The notes: generated from the sequence alone by a model not told the origin. A DNA stretch of 64,000 nt from Saussurea involucrata (GCA_033807775.1 CM066317.1:32925870-32989869); one strand, 5' to 3'. Shown: positions 11,810-24,554, numbered from the stretch's first letter. Translations and numbers: made by a program.

Positions 11810-12640
11810 ACAGGACTCAAGCAGTGTCCGGATAAACAGGGTATCCGGACAGATAGGACTTATCGGATAAGCAGAGGTTACCGGGTGATGTGAAGTTACC
11901 GGACAAAGTTTACGGATACACGCAGCTTACCGGATGAGATATGACTTACCGGGTAAAATAGGGTTACCGGACACTAACTCACCGGATTGCCGAACTTACC
12001 GGATACGGGATTATCCGGACGACAGAGGTTACCGGGAATTGAGGTGTCCGGGTTGAAAAGATTCTTACCGGGTAAGATGAATGTTACCGGGTATCTTGCT
12101 AGTTACCGGGTAACTTGGCAGTTACCGGACGACGTACGGTTGTGCCCAAATCGACTCAAATGCCATTCAAAAACGAAATCTACTTAGTTTCTACGATTCT
12201 AAGTGCAAATATGTGACCCAAACATGTATTAAATGACGGAAAGCATGCACAAAGTGACCAGAAGGCGAACCGACCCGGTTTGAGGTTTTGAAACCCTCGG
12301 TCGATCCGAAATGGTCTAGAGTCGGCGGTGAAACTTCAAATCAAAGAGCAAAGAGAAATCGAGGATTGATTAGAAACACATACTTGAAGTGTGGATTGCT
12401 AAATCGATGAAAGTGTACAAGATCCAAGGGTGTCCGAATGCTAGGGAGTCGAGGGGTTTTGAGAGGTTTTTTCGCAAGGGTATCCGGGTAAAAAGAAATT
12501 AGGTTCTCGGATGGATATATATGGGTGGGCACTTACCGGATTAGTTACCCGGTAACTTACCGGGTCCGGTAAGTGTACCCGGTAGCTTGTGGTTACCCGG
12601 ACACTTACCGGGTAAGTGTCCGGAAAGTCCAAAAACTTCC
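11810..12640 (-). repeat. Post-pol array of TTACCGG / TCCGGTAA motifs
   Basis: Roughly thirty copies of short motifs such as 'ttaccgggta', 'ttaccggat' and 'tccgg' lie in a non-coding stretch between pol and the extra ORF, densest at 11820-12150 and 12470-12640. They are the same motifs as in the 5' leader of this element, so one motif family occupies two separated non-coding regions. Confidence 0.75.
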
Positions 12641-12659
12641 AATTTCGTCCCTTTCTTTG

Positions 12660-12985
12660 AAAAAATATTTACCCTGCTCCCCCTCGACCTTTGCATGGGT
12701 ATTTCCCTGCTCCCCCTCGGAACAGGAATGTGAGTGACTTCGGAGACGTCAATACACAAAAAAAACTTTAACATTTTGAAAAAAATTGAGACGCTCTCCC
12801 TCAAATGATGTGCAACTAAGGTTTTGCTCCCCCTCGGAATGTGCACAGAGTGTGATGTGAGGTGCACTCGGGAATGTCCACACACACAAAAAAAACTTTA
12901 TGGCAGTTAAAAAATTGTGTGTGACACTCCCCCTCAACAATAGAAGTAACTTACCTGATACTTGTTCGTGCTCCCCCTGAACACA
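12660..12985 (-). repeat. Multiple polypurine-tract-like blocks
   Basis: Six GCTCCCCCTC-like blocks (near 12668, 12708, 12793, 12826, 12926, 12969) read as GAGGGGGAGC on the sense strand, like the PPT at the 3' LTR. They lie immediately after pol and upstream of the extra ORF. Confidence 0.75.
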
Positions 12986-13245
12986 TGAACAATTCGTGAA
13001 AGCACATATATGAGCAAAAATTGAATAAGACGATAGTATGTAAACAATAGGAAACACACGTGGAAAGAAAACAAACAAGCGAAATCTACCTAATTAATAC
13101 AGAGACTCAACCTAACAGGGTAAACGATACAAGTAGAATACAGATGCGAGAGAGTGTATACTCAATCATCTAGAGTGTGAACAGTAGATGATGATTAGAT
13201 AGTTTCTCGTAGATGTATGGAACTTGTATTGGGTACACAATCAGA
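12986..13245 (-). other. Spacer after pol, no gene seen
   Basis: AT-rich stretch between the RNase H stop and the PPT-like array. No ORF or repeat unit recognised. Confidence 0.5.
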
Positions 13246-15295
13246 TTAAGTCTTCAGATTCAGCATACCTAACCTGGACACTAGATAATTAAAGCGTTTT
13301 TCGTCTAGGGGTTTTGTAAACAGGTCTGCTAACTGATGTTCTATATTGACAAAGTAGAGTTCGACTGTACCTCTTTCAACGTGATCCTTGATAAATTGGT
13401 ACCGAACGTCTATGTGCTTCGTCTTGGTATGTTGGACCGGATTGCTGGATATTGCAATAGTGCTCTTCGAGTCGCAGTAGATGGGCACCTTGGTGTAAAT
13501 GAAACCGTAGTTCTTGAGTTGCGTGCGCATCCATATCACTTGTGAACAGCAGCTTGCGGCGGCCACGTATTCCACCTCGACAGTCGACGTAGAGACACAC
13601 TGCTGTTTTTTTGACGCCCAACTCACCAGACTGTCGCCCAAGAACTGCACATGACCCGATGTGCTCTTCCGATCCATCATGCTACCCGCGTGATCCACAT
13701 CAGAGTATGCAGACAGCTCAAAACCTGTCTCTTTTGGGTACCACAAGCCAAGATCAGCAGTACCGCGTAAATAACGAAAAATTCGTTTGACAGCGATTAA
13801 GTGAGACTCTTTCGGTTTTGACTGAAACCGGGCGCAAAGAAATGTTGAAAACATGATGTTCGGTCTACTAGCAGTTAGGTACATTAAAGAACCAATCATT
13901 CCCCGGTACGTTTTAGTGTCCACATCCTTTCCGTTAGGATCGACATGTAACTTTATACCGGGTGCCATGGGAGTTTTCATCGGTGAGGACTGTTCCATAT
14001 GGAATTTCTTAAGAATATCCCGGATGTACTTGGCCTGATTTATGAATATCCCGGTCGACAGTTGTTTAACTTGAAGACCAAGGAAGAAATTCATCTCACA
14101 CAACACACTCATTTTAAAAAAAAAAATCCATTAATTTGGCAAAGTTCTTAGCACACTGTGGGTTAGTAGAACCGAAAATTATGTCGTCGACATACACCTG
14201 AACTAACACCATATGACCTTTTTCCTTTTTAATAAAGAGAGTTGTATCGATTTTACCTCGTGAAAATTCCGACTTTATTAAAAACTTTGATAACGTATCA
14301 TACCAGGCCCGTGGAGCTTGCTTCAAACCGTAGAGCGCCTTGTCTAGTATGTAGACATGGTCAGGCTTCTTTTCTTCCACGAACCCGTTCGGTTGCGATA
14401 CGTACACTTCTTCCTTGAGTTCGCCGTTGAGGAATACGGTCTTCACATCTATTTGGAAGATCGTGAAGTTCTTGTGCGCGGCGTATGCAAGGAACATACG
14501 TATTGCTTCGATTCGCACCATCGGAGCGTATGTCTCGTCATAGTCTATCCCTTCTTGTTGACGGTATCCCTTGGCCACGAGACGCGCCTTGTTTCGTACG
14601 ATGATGCCGTCCTCGTCCTTCTTGTTCTTGAATATCCATTTAGTGTCGATCACCGTCTTGTGAGATGGACGCAGGACAAGTCGCCATACTTTGAGAGCCT
14701 CGAATTAGTTGAGCTCCCCTTGCATGGCCATGACCCAGTCTAGATCTTCGAGTGCGTCGCGGACGGTGGTAGGCTCGATCTTACTCAGGAATCCAGAGAA
14801 GAGGCAGAAGTTGGCCGATGCGCCTCGAGTTTGGACTGGAGTGGAGGGATCACCGATAATCTGGTGCAGGGGATGAGCTCTTGTCCATTTGGTGGTGTGT
14901 GGAAGCGGCTGCTGAGTTGAGAGTGAGGTGTCCGGATCCACGTATTCACTAGTTGGAAGGTCTTGAACAGCTTCAAGTGTAGCATGTTGGTTTCTCGGAG
15001 GAGACGGGGGAGAATTCGTCGAAGGTTGAGCAACTTCTGGTTCCGAGGAATGCAGAGGCTGATCAATGATTGTAGTAGAGGACGAATCTTCAGAAGCGAT
15101 CTCCGTGTTGTGTATTGGTTCCTCTGGGGGGATGGTTGTATCAGATGATGTTGATGATGATGGTTGAGATGTCTCCATTGTGAGTGTTGGAGTGCTGGTC
15201 GAAGGCGGCGGACCGGAGAGATTCGCCGAATCCTCGATTTGAGCAGCTTCAATACGTGGTTGCGCTGAGACACGAGGGCAAGAAACATTAAACAT
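13246..15295 (-). pseudogene. pol: pol: reverse transcriptase and RNase H, broken
   Basis: Frame 15295-14114 has a Ser/Thr/Pro-rich linker, then the Copia RT (WIFKNKKDEDG, ARLVAKGYRQQEG, YGLKQAPRAWY, catalytic YVDDIIFGSTN). It is interrupted by TAA at 14705-14707, where relatives have Gln, which a C-to-T change would explain. After the YVDD motif the frame is lost in an 11-base T run (sense strand, ~14112-14125). Frame 14112-13246 continues with the RT connection and RNase H (SAYSDVDHAG, STSTVEVEYVA, YCDSKSTIAI, HIDVRYQFIKDHV, ADLFTKPL). Two lesions make it inactive, though each piece is well kept. Confidence 0.9.
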
Positions 15296-15299
15296 ATCA

Positions 15300-16727
15300 T
15301 CATAAAATATTGAAACAGTAAATCTAAATCAGAAAGTTGAGCATTCGACGTAGATGCGTGATTCGGATTTACTACCGTGTGTGCAGATCCCGAACGTGAA
15401 AGTTCGGAAGCTAGCACACCAGTTAAACTGGGTTCTGAACTGATATGTTCAGAAGCCAATTCTGCGGCTTCGTCGAATGTCACGTTTACACTCTCAGTAA
15501 CGGTTTTGGTCCGTTTGTTGTAAACGCGATACGCCTTAGCCTGCATGGAGTATCCTATGAAAAGTCCTTCGTCTGCCTTCGGGCTGAATTTGCCGAGGTC
15601 ATCTTTGTCATTCAGGACGTAGCACGTGCATCCGAATGCGTAGAAGTACTTGATGTTCGAAACGCGGTTGTCGATGATCTCGTACGACGTCTTGTTAAAC
15701 CGCTTGTTGATGATAGAGCGGTTTTGACTAGGGTACCGCTTCGACCCAGAAAAAAGAATGGCAGTTTGGACTGAGACATCATAGTGCGAGCGGCTTCGAC
15801 TAGGGTACGGTTGCGTCTTTCCACCACTCCGTTTTGTTGAGGAGTGCGTGCAGCCGAGAAGGTTTGCGAGATACCGACTGATGTCAGGTATTCGTTCACC
15901 GTTTGATTTTTAAACTCCGTCCCGTTGTCGGTCCTGATGGTATAAACCTGCTGTCGAAGGCTCAGTTGTATAGTCTTCAAGTGGTTGATAATCAGCTCCG
16001 GGGTTTCGTCCTTTGAGCGTAGGAACTTCACCCAAGTGTAGCGTGAGAAATCATCCACCATCACCAAGACGTACTTGCGTTTGTTGATGATCTGAACACG
16101 CATCGATCCACACAGATCCATATGGATAAGTTCGAGGGACCGGGACGTGCTTGGAGCGGCCTTCGACTTGTGCGTCGCTCGCTTCATCTTTCCTATTTCT
16201 CATGCCCCGCAGAGTCGGTCCTTCACGAATTGAAGGTCGGGCATGCCTTTCACATGTCCGCCAAGCACCAGTTTGTTGATACTCTTGAAGTTCAGGTGCG
16301 AGAGACGTCGATGCCAAATCCACGCTTGCTGGGAATTGGCCTTTGACATCAGGCAGACAAAATTATCGGTCTTCAGAGCTGCAAGGTCGATGGTGTAGAG
16401 GTTGGTCTTTCGCGTTCCACCCAGTAGCTCCGTTCCGGCATCAGTGAGGATACTACACCTTTTTGCTTTGAATCTGACCTCGAGATCTTTATCGCAGAAT
16501 TGGCCGATACTGAACAAGTAGTGTCCCAATCCTGCGACGTACGAAACTTTCTTTATGGTGATCTTGTCTTGGACAATGTCGCCGTAGCCCAAAATCGGCG
16601 CCTTGTCATCGTTTCCAAATCTCACGTCTACGCAATATTGTTCCTTGTAGTTCGTGAGCAGCTCCCTCCTTCCGGTCATGTGCTTGGAGCATCCAGAATC
16701 TAAGTACCACACATGACCGTCCTGCAA
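15300..16727 (-). pseudogene. pol: pol: protease and integrase, broken
   Basis: Begins MQDGHVWYLDSGCSKHMTG, with the aspartic protease DSG motif, then the GAG-pre-integrase region and an HHCC zinc finger (HRRLSHLNF...LCGA). A TGA at 16200-16202 replaces the second zinc-binding Cys. The same frame resumes at 16187 through the integrase core, with the first Asp in LIHMDLCG, the second in TDNGTEF, and Glu in QQNGVVERRN. The frame shifts near 15750 after SKLPFFF. The C-terminal part resumes in another frame (15546 on), and shifts again near 15300. Confidence 0.88.
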
Positions 16728-16734
16728 AACGAGA

Positions 16735-19700
16735 TTAGCGGACTTTAGGTACCCATTTGAAAATGGGTCCTGGAGGGTTAGGTTTTACACATTTCGGGGG
16801 AACCTGTTTTGAGGCAGGTTTCCTCTTGGGTGTAGGTTTAACTTCAGTAGGAGGAACCCGTTTTGAAATGGGTTTCCTTTCTTGCTTAAGTTTAACCTCT
16901 GATTGGAAACCCCGTTTTGTATTTGGTTTCTTTTTGTTTTTACGGGGTTTGCATGTGGGTGCAGAGTTATAGACATGGTAGGACCCAAACCAATCAGATG
17001 AATTTCTAATGTCATCGAAGTCATTCCAACCACAACTAGAACAACACAAACAATCATGCGATAATTGAATCAATTGCTAAATAGAATAAAGTTTAATCGG
17101 AAATTTAATGTCTTGTTCAACAAAATCATTCTTATGATTCAAAGCACAATCATGCATGTTCATTCTAGGATAGAAAACAGTATTAAATGACTTCGACGCC
17201 TCTTTCTCGATAGATTCCTTAGCTAGCCACTTTTGTTTGTCCTGTTTAGCGCGACCGGTTTCTATCAGGCGATCGATCGGTCTTTTGCCTCGGCTGTGAT
17301 TGTTTTTGAGAATGTGACTCAGTTTTAGAAAGCTTAATCACAGCCGGGATCTTTGGTTTCGAACATTCGCCCTTTTGAAAATTGACCGGTCGATTAACTA
17401 TTGGCGAAAGAAAGTCAGTATGACTTGGAAGAGGTTTGTCGAAGGGGAATGATTCAAACTCTTCAACAGAATTGCCCTCAGAATTCATAAATTCTGAAAA
17501 ATCTATATCAAGAATCACTGGACTTGGACTGGTCGAGGGAGGTGAGGAACACTTTGTGCCTGTGTGTTTCGGGGAATTCGGTGCGGAAGCTAGGAAAAAA
17601 TCAGAGTTTAAATTCTATAACACACTCTTATCTTGAGACTCTTTCCCGTTTTGTGAAAAGATTTTTCCAATGAAAGCTTTACACGAGGATGTGTCTGATG
17701 AGTTGGAGGAAAGTTCGGGTGAAATCTGCTTTTCATTTTGGAGTAGGTCAATCTGCTCTTGGAGTTGACCATTTCTCGTATGCTCGTTCATCGCTTCTGT
17801 TGCCAAGGCAGACAGTTTTGATGTGAGCTTATTGATTTCACACCGAAGGATTTCCCGTCCTTCATCCGACACAACTTCCGTTTTAACGGATTTGAGATTC
17901 TCAAGTTTTGTGATAAGCGCTTGCCTTTCCTTTTGAAAGTTGGACCTTTCCTTCTCGAGTGACTCCTTTAACTCGACTATTTTTGCTTCCAAAACGAGAG
18001 GGGGAACATAGAGTTTAAACTCATCTGTCTCAGTTTTGGCTTGGGTTGCTTGGACCTCATCCTTTTTGGAGGAATCCTTGGGCGTTACAACCTTGTAGCA
18101 GTCAAAGTAGTCATTCGAGAGATACTTCTTTGGATTTTTCTCATAATAATAGTTCAAAGGCTCATAACAAAAAGGAAGTTGCATTTTGGTTGTTTGTATG
18201 CGCTTACATTCCTCAGTTTCCTCTTCCTTTTCAGGTTCAAGAGGACTAGTCCATTGTATCTTAAACTCTGGATACTTTTTGTCCATACCCAGACACCCAA
18301 AATCATAGAGAGTAGGTGTGAGGTGTATACCCTTTCTCAAGTAATGTGGGTTATCGTATCCGATTCCCCATTCCTTGTTAAAGTATGTGAATTCCTTGGG
18401 TTTATTCATATGGATAGTCTGGTCTGTTTGGCCTCTTTTGTGGAGTTTGGTTTCGAGATATCTTGGCCCTTAAGTCCTTGGGTGCTATTGAAAGATTTAT
18501 GCCTTTTTCTTTTAAAATAGCATTTTTGGACTTGTATTTTTCAGTTATCCGATTTTGAACATCTAGCTTTTCAGTTAGTGACTTAATCTCAAGCAGTTGT
18601 TCATTAGCGGTGGCCTTATAGGAATCTATCCGTCCAGCAAGAGATTGCATTTGATTAAAAAGATCTAGATGGATAGGTTCACATACCTGACACATCTTTG
18701 CCTTTTCTTCATCAGCAGGAGAGTGGTAGCCCATAAAAGCATCAGCACCTTCAGAGTCGCTTTCACTATCAGATCGACCCAGCCAGTAGTCATCTTCAAC
18801 AAATAGAGCCTCTCCTGCATCTTTTTGTTCTGCCAATGCGAGCTTTGCCTTGTAATAATGTGCATTCTTCACAACAGGCTTTCTACAGTTTTTGGCAAAA
18901 TGACCCAACTTCCCGCAGTTGTAGCATGTCACGGGTTCGTCTTTCTTCTTTTCTGGCTTGCGGTCATCTTCCTCAGTCTTCTCCTTCTTATCAGAACGGT
19001 TGTGCTCATCGGACTTCTTCTTGCCTTCGTATTTATCCTGATAATCATGGCGCTTGTTGGAGGAGGTGGAATAGCACTGATTATTGGATGTGGGCTTCTT
19101 GTAGAACTTCTGTTGTTGGAAGGATTTGGAGAGCAGAGCCATTGCCTTCTTAATGGCTGTTAATTCAGGATCAGAATCACTATCCCCCTTTTCCTCAGCT
19201 TCTGGCTCAGATTCATTTTGCTCTTGAACACGTTTGGAACGACGGCCAGAAGATTTGCCTTGATTTGAAGACATAAGAGCTAGAGGATCAGCAGGTGGCT
19301 TGGACGCAGACTTCTTCTCGCTCAGAATCTCCATCACTTCATCTTCGTCCTGGAGAAGCATCTTGTAAAGCTCGTGGATGCCAACGTTCTCCATCAGGTG
19401 GTTGTGCTTGACGTGAGATGCGAATACTTTCCATTCAGGCAAGAGGTTGTTGAGGAACTTGAGCGCATTCTTCGTGTTTGATCAAGTGATGTGGTTTTTG
19501 TGAAGCTCGTTGAGAAGGATACAAAAACGTTCATATGTCTGGGAGAGGGATTCACCGGTGCGCTGCTTAAACCCATCAAACTTGGTTATGCAACTGATTC
19601 CCGACTTTGCTCCCGCGCATCATTTTCTCCACCTGATCCCATATGCCTTTTGATGTATGTTTGTAGCTGTCTATGGCTGTGTAGATCGTGTTAGATAGAG

Positions 19701-19995
19701 CCTGAACAAGGTACCTCTTAGCATGCTTTTCTCCCTCAATCATGTCTATTTCGTCCTCAGTCATTTCCGCGAGTGTCTTGTCCTCAGTGTGAGCTTGACC
19801 TCCTGCTGCAGTAGCTTGAACGGTCTTTACGGGTGTAGGAATTGGCCCATGACATAGAGCTCGCCAGATGAACTCAAAGTTGTCTTTAGATTCGATGAAG
19901 ATTATGAATCTGTCTCGCCACTGACTATATTCACCTTGGTAGAGGCAAGGCGGCTTGGAGTTGGTTCCAATAGCAAGAGCGTCACGCGAAGTCAT
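16735..19995 (-). pseudogene. gag: gag with CCHC zinc knuckle, multiply frameshifted
   Basis: The ATG at 19995 (MTSRDALAIGTNSKPPCL) opens a UBN2-type Copia gag to ~19576. A frameshift near 19578 and an in-frame TGA near 19480 follow. Frame 19442-18402 carries the C-terminal gag core and the knuckle CYNCGKLGHFAKNC (~18906-18945), then a coiled coil. A ~125-bp deletion, seen by comparison with 2150-2310, shifts the frame near 18455; 18409-17615 continues the coiled-coil region; 17518-17246 and 17073-16735 hold the Pro/Lys-rich linker up to a WVPK motif. Clearly a decayed gag. Confidence 0.85.
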
Positions 19996-21061
19996 CTTAA
20001 GGTTGCACTAAAGTGATCGTCAGACAATGGGTTCGATTCAAAGTGAGATCCTAACGCAAGGCACTAAGAGTGATGTCCTAACGCAGGTTCTAAGAGTGTT
20101 TTATGCTAAAGCAGGTAAGAAATCAACTAGACTGAACTTACCGGATAGGAATCCAGATATAAGATGTCTGATCTGGAAGTGTCCGGATCAGATTGTGAAA
20201 AGCAGGTCAATTTGCAGAAGTTACCGGATAAACTTGAGTTACCGGAAAACTGAGGGTTACCGGATGAGACAAGTTTACCGGATGAAACATTAATAAGTAA
20301 AAAAACAAACTTACGGGTGGAAGTGAGTGCTTACCGGATGACAAGCTTACCGGATGACAAGCTTACCGGATGAATCAACTAAATCACTAACTTACCGATA
20401 ACAAAATAAAACCAATAACTAGCTTAACGGGTGAGAGAACTTACCGGATGAAGAGGAGTGACCGGGTAAGATGGCTGTTACCGGATGTGGGTACCAGATG
20501 CACTTACCGGGAACTTGTCCGGTAATTGGCACTTACCGGGAGTGATGTCCGGTAAGTTATGAAATAACCGGTAAGGTGTAATATTACCCGGTAACAAGAG
20601 CTAGATATGGAAACTTACCCGGTAACAAGCTGATGGATCCGGTAACCATGGTTGTGGTGTCCGGTAAGTGCGACTGTGGTTTCCAAGACGATTGGAAATC
20701 AATTAGGGTTGCTTAGAATCGTTCCTGAAAGGTTAGGAACTCGACAAAACACAATAATAACAATACCCGAATCGAATTTGAAGCCAAATAACAAGTTTTG
20801 ATAGAAAAAAATGGATTTTTGCAAGAACAGAGACCAAAAACTTGTGAACTTGATTTTGATTAAATACTAGTCAGATGATCAAATTAGGCAATGAAAAATT
20901 GCAGAATCGTTTATAATGATGATGCTAACGGAATGCAATAAACGAGAATAAGCAATTTTCACAGAATCAAAATATGAGTTTGAAAGCTAAGAACACAGTC
21001 GAAAACTTGAATAGAATTCTTACCAGAAACCTTTTGTCACTTTGAATCGAATCGTTCGTAT
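19996..21061 (-). repeat. Copia 5' leader with CCGG-motif array
   Basis: Non-coding leader between PBS and gag. Positions ~20120-20690 hold about thirty 'ttaccggatga', 'ttaccggg' and 'tccggtaa' copies at uneven spacing, including a perfect local duplication 'ttaccggatgacaagc' near 20333. 20690-21060 is AT-rich and unremarkable. Confidence 0.75.
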
Positions 21062-21073
21062 GCTCTGATACCA
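21062..21073 (-). other. Primer-binding site
   Basis: Minus-strand TGGTATCAGAGC, complementary to the 3' end of initiator tRNA-Met, two bases from the LTR edge. Confidence 0.92.
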
Positions 21074-21075
21074 AT

Positions 21076-21359
21076 TGTGTGTTCCAGATTAATGCAACGA
21101 ACAGTAGAAATCAATAAGTATGAAGCAATCAGTATGATTTCAACTGGTCATCCATTTAACTTTCATTAATCAGAGAAACGTTACAATACGAATGAAAGTG
21201 TAAAATAGACAACTAACCTAATTTTCTAAGGCTAAAACATATATACATACCATGGGCCCATAACACTCAAGCCCATGGCCCATTACACATTATAGGCTCA
21301 AATTGATAAATAACAATTTAACCCTTGAACTTCTATTCAACCTGATATTGACCCTAACA
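21076..21359 (-). repeat. 5' LTR of the full Copia element
   Basis: 284 bp, plus-strand TGTGTGTTCC...ACCCTAACA, followed by the aaatg target duplicate at 21360-21364. Confidence 0.92.
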
Positions 21360-21364
21360 AAATG

Positions 21365-23167
21365 ATTTGCCGCAACCTAGAGTTATGTGGAGTTATTTAT
21401 GCTTTAGAACTTTGATGCGCATTGTTGGTATGGTTCGAAATTTAAAGTTGATTTAAATTCTTTTAAGTGTCAACCAAATTACATGCACTTACTGTTTTCC
21501 TAAGTTTTGAGAAAATACATTAATATGCGTGAGTTTTGTTAGAAGATTTTACTTCCATGTCATCATATGACTGAGCGAGAAAATTTTGAAAATTTGATAT
21601 AATGAATCTTCTCTTTTGAAAATTTCGTATGGACTATCTATTGCATGTTGTTTTATCTCAGAAAAACTCCCACGAGAGTGTTACAAGTTTACATGCATAT
21701 CCTGATTTGAGGTTTCTACACGATATTTTAGCCGATACGTTCGAATGAATGAAAGCATATTGTTATTTGATCTTAAATTTGAAACCGACACAAATCATTT
21801 CATATTTTAACCAAGTGTATATATAGATCGTTACGTCATTTTGCTAAATAAACTAACACATGCGACTATTGTTGGTGAATTTATTCCATGTCATTTATGG
21901 TTAAAAGAGAGATTTTTGGAGTTGATTTCGTTTAAGTTTCTTTTTCGAAGTTTCGTACAAACATTTTATTTCACACTATTTTAATGCAGGAAATTACTTT
22001 ACGTTCATAGTATATATAAATATGGGCTAGGACCGTAGCGGTTCATTTTAAAGGTTTGTTGAGCATACTTTTGCATTTGCTAGTAAATCGAATAGTGATC
22101 GAGTAATTTGCAAAAAGATTTTCATATGTGGGACGTGTGTGCCCATTTTGCAAACTACCGGGTAAGTAGTAGTAGATTTTTACACGTATGATTTATTGTT
22201 ATGAAAACCTTCGTGTTGGAAAATCTTAGGAAAATTTTGTTTTAGCTTAAATGTTGAGTCTGTCACTTAAAAACCTTGAACTCATTAAGCTTGGGATGGT
22301 TAAGCAACCCGGTTAAGGGTGTGGGCGTGTAGAACCTTGCCGGTAAAAGATTGGGTTTTTCGACGCATGATAGTACCGTAAACCGTTTGGTGTCGTTTGC
22401 AAGATCGACATATTTTTTGTTGGTAACCGAAAGGTGGGGTTCGCGATATCTTTTGTTAATGCTTATAGTAACCGTTCATTCGGCAACCTCGTTTGGGTTT
22501 TGGTCAATTGCATAAAGGATGTGTAGAACCCTTTAGACACCATGTGGATAACCTTGGTTTTGTGGGAACGCTTGGCGAATGAAACTCGTGTTTGGAGTTC
22601 TGTAGTGGTTCGAATCTTGGTGGAATGGTTAAGTGTCAACTTTTGGATTTCGAGGCCAAGAACAATTAGAGTATGTGAAGTGTTATAGACCAGTTTTAAG
22701 GGATAATGGCATCGCTTGTAGTGGTTTTAAGAAGTTCGGTTTGTGATAAGTGGCTTTAGTTGAACGACTCTACTTGAATGGTGAAAGAATCCATCGATTG
22801 GTTGATTGGTGATTAGACGTATTCGTAGAGCCGTATAATCGATAGGTCAAGGACGACCGTCTGTTTTGGAGTCTGACGGTACTTGTTAGAGTTAAATGTC
22901 AGTTCAATAGTGGGAACGACTGAACTTGGAAATTTATTGTTATTTTCAGTGGCGATCGTACGCTGGGATGGCTGGAGAAAGAGCTTATAAGAGTGTAGAT
23001 TTGGACTGATTAGTAATCGGAATATGCCGTTGGGGAAGTATGAATCACTTAAAGTTGGGAGACAACCAAAGTCTTTTGGTTGGAAGCTACTCTAATGAGT
23101 TAAGTGTTCACTCGGGCGTATGGGAACTAGATTTGGAGGACGACATCTCTGTTAAGGTTAGGAGGAT
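21365..23167 (+). other. Element E interior, right part (non-coding)
   Basis: Continues the repeat interrupted at 7526; matches the reverse complement of ~28842-30700 in element F. No credible ORF. The last bases (ggttaggaggat) form the polypurine tract before the 3' LTR. Confidence 0.7.
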
Positions 23168-23899
23168 TGTAACACCCCGATTTCTGGAAGGTATCGATCT
23201 TTGTTGATATACATGAAAAACAGAATTTTGCAATAAATCCTAGATTTTATAGTCCTGTTGAATGGAGAATTCAAATACGAATCCAATGGTCCTTTCCGGA
23301 GCGAAAACGGAGCTAAAACGAAGAAGTTATGGCCAAAACAGTTTCGGTACCCCTGAGCTACTATAACACCCTAAAATCAGGGCAAATTTAAACCTGAACT
23401 AAAAGGGTTTACGTATCTACTATCCATAAATATTCATTCATAAACATTGGAAATAGTGACAAGATTCAGATTACATGAAAGGATCACTAAATAACAACTT
23501 ATTAATCTAAACCATTCATACATGATTCTAGATTATCTAAGTTGTCTAAAGGATCTCCAAAAGACTATCATATCTTCAAAAGATATTTACACCAATTTGT
23601 CACCATCAAATACTCTCCACTCATCTTGTTACTTCCCCGAGCTTGTACCTGGTAAGAAAATTTAATTTGAAACGATTAGGCTAACGCCTAGTGAGGACAT
23701 TCAGTTTCAAAATAATACTTTCAAAAGTTAATGTAAACAAGGCATAACAAACCTGATTTACCATTATTCTTACCATACGTATAAACATCTTTCGATGACG
23801 GGATCATACCCGATTCCATGAATATGACTAACACTAAGTCAATCATGATATCACGTTCAAGAGCCCACTACGAATCTCCACGGATTCTAGATTAATGCT

Positions 23900-24180
23900 C
23901 ATATCCAAGAAATTACAATTAGTCCATGCCTATTTCTTGGAAAGGAAGTAGAGATTACAATTAAGCCATGCCTATCTCTTTCCTTCCTATAGAAATCGGG
24001 AATTACGATTAGTCCACGCCTATCCCACGATTTCTCATCAATGTGAAATGGGAATTACGATTAGTCCACGCCTATTCCTCATTTCACCTAAACGGGAATT
24101 ACGATTAATCCACGCCTATTCCACGTTTATCATACACACGGGAATTACGATTAATCCACGCCTATTCAACGTGTTCATAT
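23900..24180. repeat. Array of ~35-60-bp units 'ggaattacgattagtccacgcc'
   Basis: Six or seven units, each with the core 'ttac(g/a)attarnccacgcctat' between short inverted arms (for example acgggaat...attccacgt). Arms vary between units while remaining complementary, so each unit could form a small hairpin. Confidence 0.7.
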
Positions 24181-24554
24181 AAAACTAGTGCCTATGGATC
24201 CATTACACTTATTCGTACTCGTGTAGGTTATTGCTTAATATAAATCATTTTCAAATAACGTTAATGAAATTAAGCAAAACCATCAATTTAAAGATAAACA
24301 ATCTTATTTCGTATAATTATCCATCCAGGTCATCTCATTATAAAATGTACCTTACCATAATTTTAAATACGTTATAAAAGGGTAAGGTAAGAATGAACTC
24401 ACCTGGTAGCAATAACGTCACTCCTTAAGTTTGTAATGATTTCCGCCACCAAACTTCCAAAAGTATGAAATATCCAAATACATATTGTACTTGTATCAAT
24501 CTACTGAATAGGACTCTTAAAAGACTAAAAATCCTAAATAACCCAAAATCTCGT

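Larger units (their letters stand above)
7527..21359 (-). mobile_element. Full-length Sirevirus-like Copia retrotransposon (decayed)
   Basis: LTRs of 282 and 284 bp bound 13.8 kb, flanked by the direct repeat aaatg (7522-7526 and 21360-21364). Sense order on the minus strand: LTR, PBS, motif-rich leader, gag with CCHC knuckle, protease, integrase, RT, RNase H, PPT-like array, motif array, a 3.9-kb extra ORF region, PPT, LTR. A large ORF after pol and repeated PPTs are features of Sireviruses. By eye the LTRs differ at about 13 positions plus an indel, so it is not recent. An uninterrupted paralogue of the target is at 37185-37240. gag, pol and the extra ORF all carry stops or frameshifts. Confidence 0.93.
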
